The notes beneath the pieces were generated by a model that did no database searches, was not told the origin of the DNA, and saw nothing but the letters and a program-made list of their open reading frames with translations. Made by a program: the position numbers and the translations under genes. DNA of 64,000 bases. It comes from an uncultured Prevotella sp. GTDB lineage: Bacteria > Bacteroidota > Bacteroidia > Bacteroidales > Bacteroidaceae. This document shows, one piece after another, positions 62,052-64,000 of this stretch. Each line of letters opens with the position of its first letter. Position 1 is the stretch's first letter. The stretch is from positions 21,356 through 85,355 of the forward strand of contig CAMVUM010000009.1 of the NCBI GenBank assembly GCA_947170725.1, written 5' to 3'.

Positions 62052-62824
62052 AACAGTTTCTTTACGTTAAATACCGGACCTTCCTTGCACACACACAAAT
62101 TGCCCACCGTGGTCTTCTCCACGCAACATAGACAGGCACCAACGCCGCAAGCCATCATATTCTCCAACGAAGCCTCACAACTGATTCCAGCCCCAGAGGC
62201 ATAGCGGGCAACGGCAACCATCATCGGTTTGGGACCGCAGGTTGATATACAGTCAAACCGCGGCTCTTCTGTCAGGACAGAATGATTGGTCACAAAACCG
62301 CGTTCACCGGCCGAACCGTCTTCCGTTGTCACGCACACGCGCCCGTACTCTTTAAAATATTCCAACTCCAGCAGATCGGACTCACTGCGCGCTCCAAGCA
62401 GAAAGGTTGGTTCGCAGCCCATCCGCTTCATCTCCGCACCCATATAGAGCAACGGGGCTACGCCGACGCCACCGCCCACGAGAAGCACCCGCTCTGACGG
62501 GGTCTTAGGCATGGTGAAACCATTTCCCAAAGGCAGGACACAATTGAGACTCCCACCGGGCTTCACTGATGCTATGTGGCGGGTGCCGTCACCGACCGTA
62601 GCCACAAGCAGCCAAAGCTCATTGGCTGCACGGTCTACGAAATTGATGGATATCGGACGGCGCAAAAAGGTATCGGCCGTTCCGTCGGCGCGCACCTCAA
62701 CGAACTGGCCGGGGCACATTTCAGGCAGGGGCTTGCTGTCCGTAAGCCTGATCAGCACATAACGGCTGTTGATGCGTTCCACCGATTTGACCGTAAGGTC
62801 GAGGATGTATTTCTTCATTTTCAC
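62039..62824 (-). CDS. pyrK: Dihydroorotate dehydrogenase B, electron-transfer subunit
   Basis: 261 aa (or 259 from ATG 62818). FAD-binding RRPISINF and [13 protein letters not shown]-binding [16 protein letters not shown], and a C-terminal 2Fe-2S cluster [23 protein letters not shown]...CVCKEGP. Pairs with PyrD. The -7 box TAAATTTG (minus, 62876-62883) lies ~55 bp upstream. Confidence 0.95.
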   Translation of the reverse strand: MKMKKYILDLTVKSVERINSRYVLIRLTDSKPLPEMCPGQFVEVRADGTADTFLRRPISINFVDRAANELWLLVATVGDGTRHIASVKPGGSLNCVLPLGNGFTMPKTPSERVLLVGGGVGVAPLLYMGAEMKRMGCEPTFLLGARSESDLLELEYFKEYGRVCVTTEDGSAGERGFVTNHSVLTEEPRFDCISTCGPKPMMVAVARYASGAGISCEASLENMMACGVGACLCCVEKTTVGNLCVCKEGPVFNVKKLLWQI

Positions 62825-62875
62825 TATTGAATTGTTTTTTGTTCCTATTTAAATATCGGTTTGGATTTCCAACTG

Positions 62876-62883
62876 CAAATTTA
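62876..62883 (-). promoter_or_regulatory. -7 box of pyrK-pyrD (TAAATTTG)
   Basis: Perfect TAnnTTTG on the minus strand, about 52-58 bp before the start codons. Confidence 0.6.
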
Positions 62884-62966
62884 TACAAAAAATCCTATTA
62901 AAAGGTTCACTAACGACAGAAATCGCACATTGAGCCACGACTCTTTCATCTAACCAACAGTCAGTT

Positions 62967-63120
62967 TTATGACACAGGCCACATAACATTGTTACACGAG
63001 CCACGTAGCATTGTTACATGGGCCGTGTAACAATGTTACATGAACCGTGTAACAATGCTACATGAACCGTGTAACAATGCTACATGAACCGTGTTGCAAT
63101 ATTACATGAACCGCTTGACA
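62967..63120. repeat. Seven tandem 22-bp palindromic repeats (GTTAC...GTAAC family)
   Basis: Units at 62967, 62989, 63011, 63033, 63055, 63077 and 63099, each 22 bp and abutting. Consensus begins (T/A)TGTTACATG and ends CCGTGTAACA; GTTAC and GTAAC form an inverted repeat in each unit, and outer units are more divergent (e.g. GTAGCA, GTTGCA variants). It lies between the XRE gene stop and the pyrK promoter, and is the same family, inverted, as 7973-8060. Confidence 0.95.
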
Positions 63121-63191
63121 TTCTGTTAGCCAAATGGGGTAGCCGCGACATCGGACCGGCTTAGATATTTCAACCTTGTCCGGCCATCGGA

Positions 63192-63662
63192 TCAATGTTC
63201 CTTAGACGGCAAAAATGTCTCGAATGTAAGGTCGTCAAAATAGATTCGTATCTCGGTAATCTTACGCTGCGGTCTGTCAATATATTTGATTTCCCCACGA
63301 ATTATCTCCGGGCGCATATTCCGTCCGCTGTCATGACCATGAACGTCTGTTGCTGTCGATGGTGAAGCGGAAATATCGGACGCATCAAAATCGAGCATCG
63401 GCTCCGTCATCTCGATCGGACGTTCACCGGAACTCATAGCGCCGTCTTCTGATTCAATATACATGTTACCGGTACCGAACATGAGCCAATCAATGTTTAT
63501 GTTAGGTATTTTCTTTTTTATTGCTTCCACCGTGTTGAGGGTGGGACGGGTCCGCTCAGTGAATATGCCGCTAAGCGAAGCGGGGGACATTTCGATGAAC
63601 TGGGCGAAGACCTGCTGGCTCATGTTGAGCGACTCCATTATCTGTCTGATTCTATCTTTCAT
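63192..63662 (-). CDS. XRE-family helix-turn-helix regulator
   Basis: 156 aa from ATG 63662 (MKDRIRQIMESLNMSQQVFA), the first start after the minus-strand -7 box TACCTTTG (63715-63722). HTH_XRE: SQQVFAQFIEMSPASLSGIFTERTRPTLNTVEAIKKKIPNINIDWLMFG, a CI/Bacteroides-type repressor N-terminus. The C-terminal ~90 residues are acidic and without a known domain. Target unknown; it borders the 22-bp array. Confidence 0.85.
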   Translation of the reverse strand: MKDRIRQIMESLNMSQQVFAQFIEMSPASLSGIFTERTRPTLNTVEAIKKKIPNINIDWLMFGTGNMYIESEDGAMSSGERPIEMTEPMLDFDASDISASPSTATDVHGHDSGRNMRPEIIRGEIKYIDRPQRKITEIRIYFDDLTFETFLPSKEH

Positions 63663-63714
63663 AACCGTTAAGTGGTCTTTATGGGGCATTTGGCCCCGGT
63701 TTTTATTGAGTTTA

Positions 63715-63722
63715 CAAAGGTA
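63715..63722 (-). promoter_or_regulatory. -7 box of the XRE gene (TACCTTTG)
   Basis: Perfect TAnnTTTG, minus strand; rules out the longer frame from 63743. Confidence 0.6.
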
Positions 63723-63743
63723 AAGCATTTTTTTGAGACTCAC

Positions 63744-64000
63744 AACAAATGCGTATTGAATTTTATTCTGTATATTATAAATTTATGTTTTCGTATTTGT
63801 AAATCCGCAATGGCATACCTGCTATCTTGGCGGTTCGCATTTGCAAAACTGAATTTACAGACCAAAAACAATATAAATGTTTAGTAAAGGCATTTTGGCT
63901 AAACAACTGATACATAGCTTGCTATTTACGGACATTTAACGGCAGATAACGCTTAGAAGAACCATTTTTAACCAAATGCGGGGTATTATTATATAAACAG
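63744..64000. other. AT-rich intergenic DNA to the window end
   Basis: No gene or motif recognised in these ~257 bp beyond the XRE promoter. Confidence 0.6.

Overview
The window looks like a chromosomal segment of a Bacteroidales bacterium, most likely Prevotella or a close relative. This rests on promoters of the TAnnTTTG (-7) / TTTG (-33) type in front of many genes, the absence of clear Shine-Dalgarno sites, and a gene set typical of the group: a long PPi-dependent phosphofructokinase, a four-subunit 2-oxoacid:ferredoxin oxidoreductase, a fused DAHP synthase/chorismate mutase, a secreted GH2 glycosidase, a large secreted pectate-lyase-like protein with a type IX-like C-terminal tail, and an IntDOT-like tyrosine recombinase. 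The species call is inference.

Layout. 1-1.4 kb: HPr-kinase-like, SipW-type peptidase-like and PqqD-like genes. 1.4-15.1 kb: mostly housekeeping and envelope genes (FadL/OmpP1 porin, a Tyr/Trp/Gly-rich secreted protein, PrmA, a GH25 muramidase, PPi-PFK, an acyltransferase, an amidase with an inserted golvesin-like domain, a YgiQ radical SAM enzyme and a PP2C-like protein). 15.4-23.0 kb: an insertion-sequence graveyard (IS30, an IS256/IS1249-like element nested in an IS4 remnant, two ISAon1-like remnants, an IS982 remnant) that has eroded a small NAD/ADP-ribose-type cluster (NADAR, a DUF1810 remnant, a NrtR-like Nudix, a decayed NADAR-like/HAD gene). 23.06-23.13 kb: tRNA-Arg(TCT). 23.4-37.1 kb: GH2, OmpA, CobS, a beta-barrel protein, Ffh, FolD, the TPR/ferredoxin/2-oxoacid oxidoreductase operon and a MATE pump. 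37.2-41.4 kb: the aromatic amino-acid operon pheA - aminotransferase - aroF/CM - tyrA, preceded by a Phe/Tyr-rich leader peptide and a complete attenuator. 41.5-50.6 kb: SpoU methyltransferase, TPR protein, MFS pump, copper ATPase, C1 aminopeptidase, Nudix, M48 protease and a small secreted protein. 51.8-54.0 kb: an acquired patch with GNAT, a frameshifted HTH gene and an integrase. 54.9-63.7 kb: SlyD and AroC, a candidate small RNA, the giant pectate-lyase-like protein, PyrK/PyrD and an XRE regulator.

Three things stand out. First, a textbook ribosome-mediated attenuator controls phenylalanine/tyrosine synthesis, with a leader peptide carrying 9 Phe/Tyr codons within 12 positions and a perfect 13-bp antiterminator. 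Second, intergenic DNA holds tandem arrays that all have a period of exactly 22 bp. Two arrays 55 kb apart share one palindromic GTTAC...GTAAC unit, and two others share a CCGTTGC unit. Third, two short transcription units each have a strong promoter and a terminator but no substantial ORF, which makes them small-RNA candidates.

How the genes work together: PheA, the aminotransferase, DAHP synthase/CM and TyrA, with AroC elsewhere in the window, cover the entry, the chorismate synthase step and the Phe/Tyr branches of aromatic synthesis. PyrK and PyrD form one dihydroorotate dehydrogenase. The TPR/ferredoxin/alpha/beta/gamma genes form one oxidoreductase complex. All calls come from reading the sequence and its translations; no database search was run.
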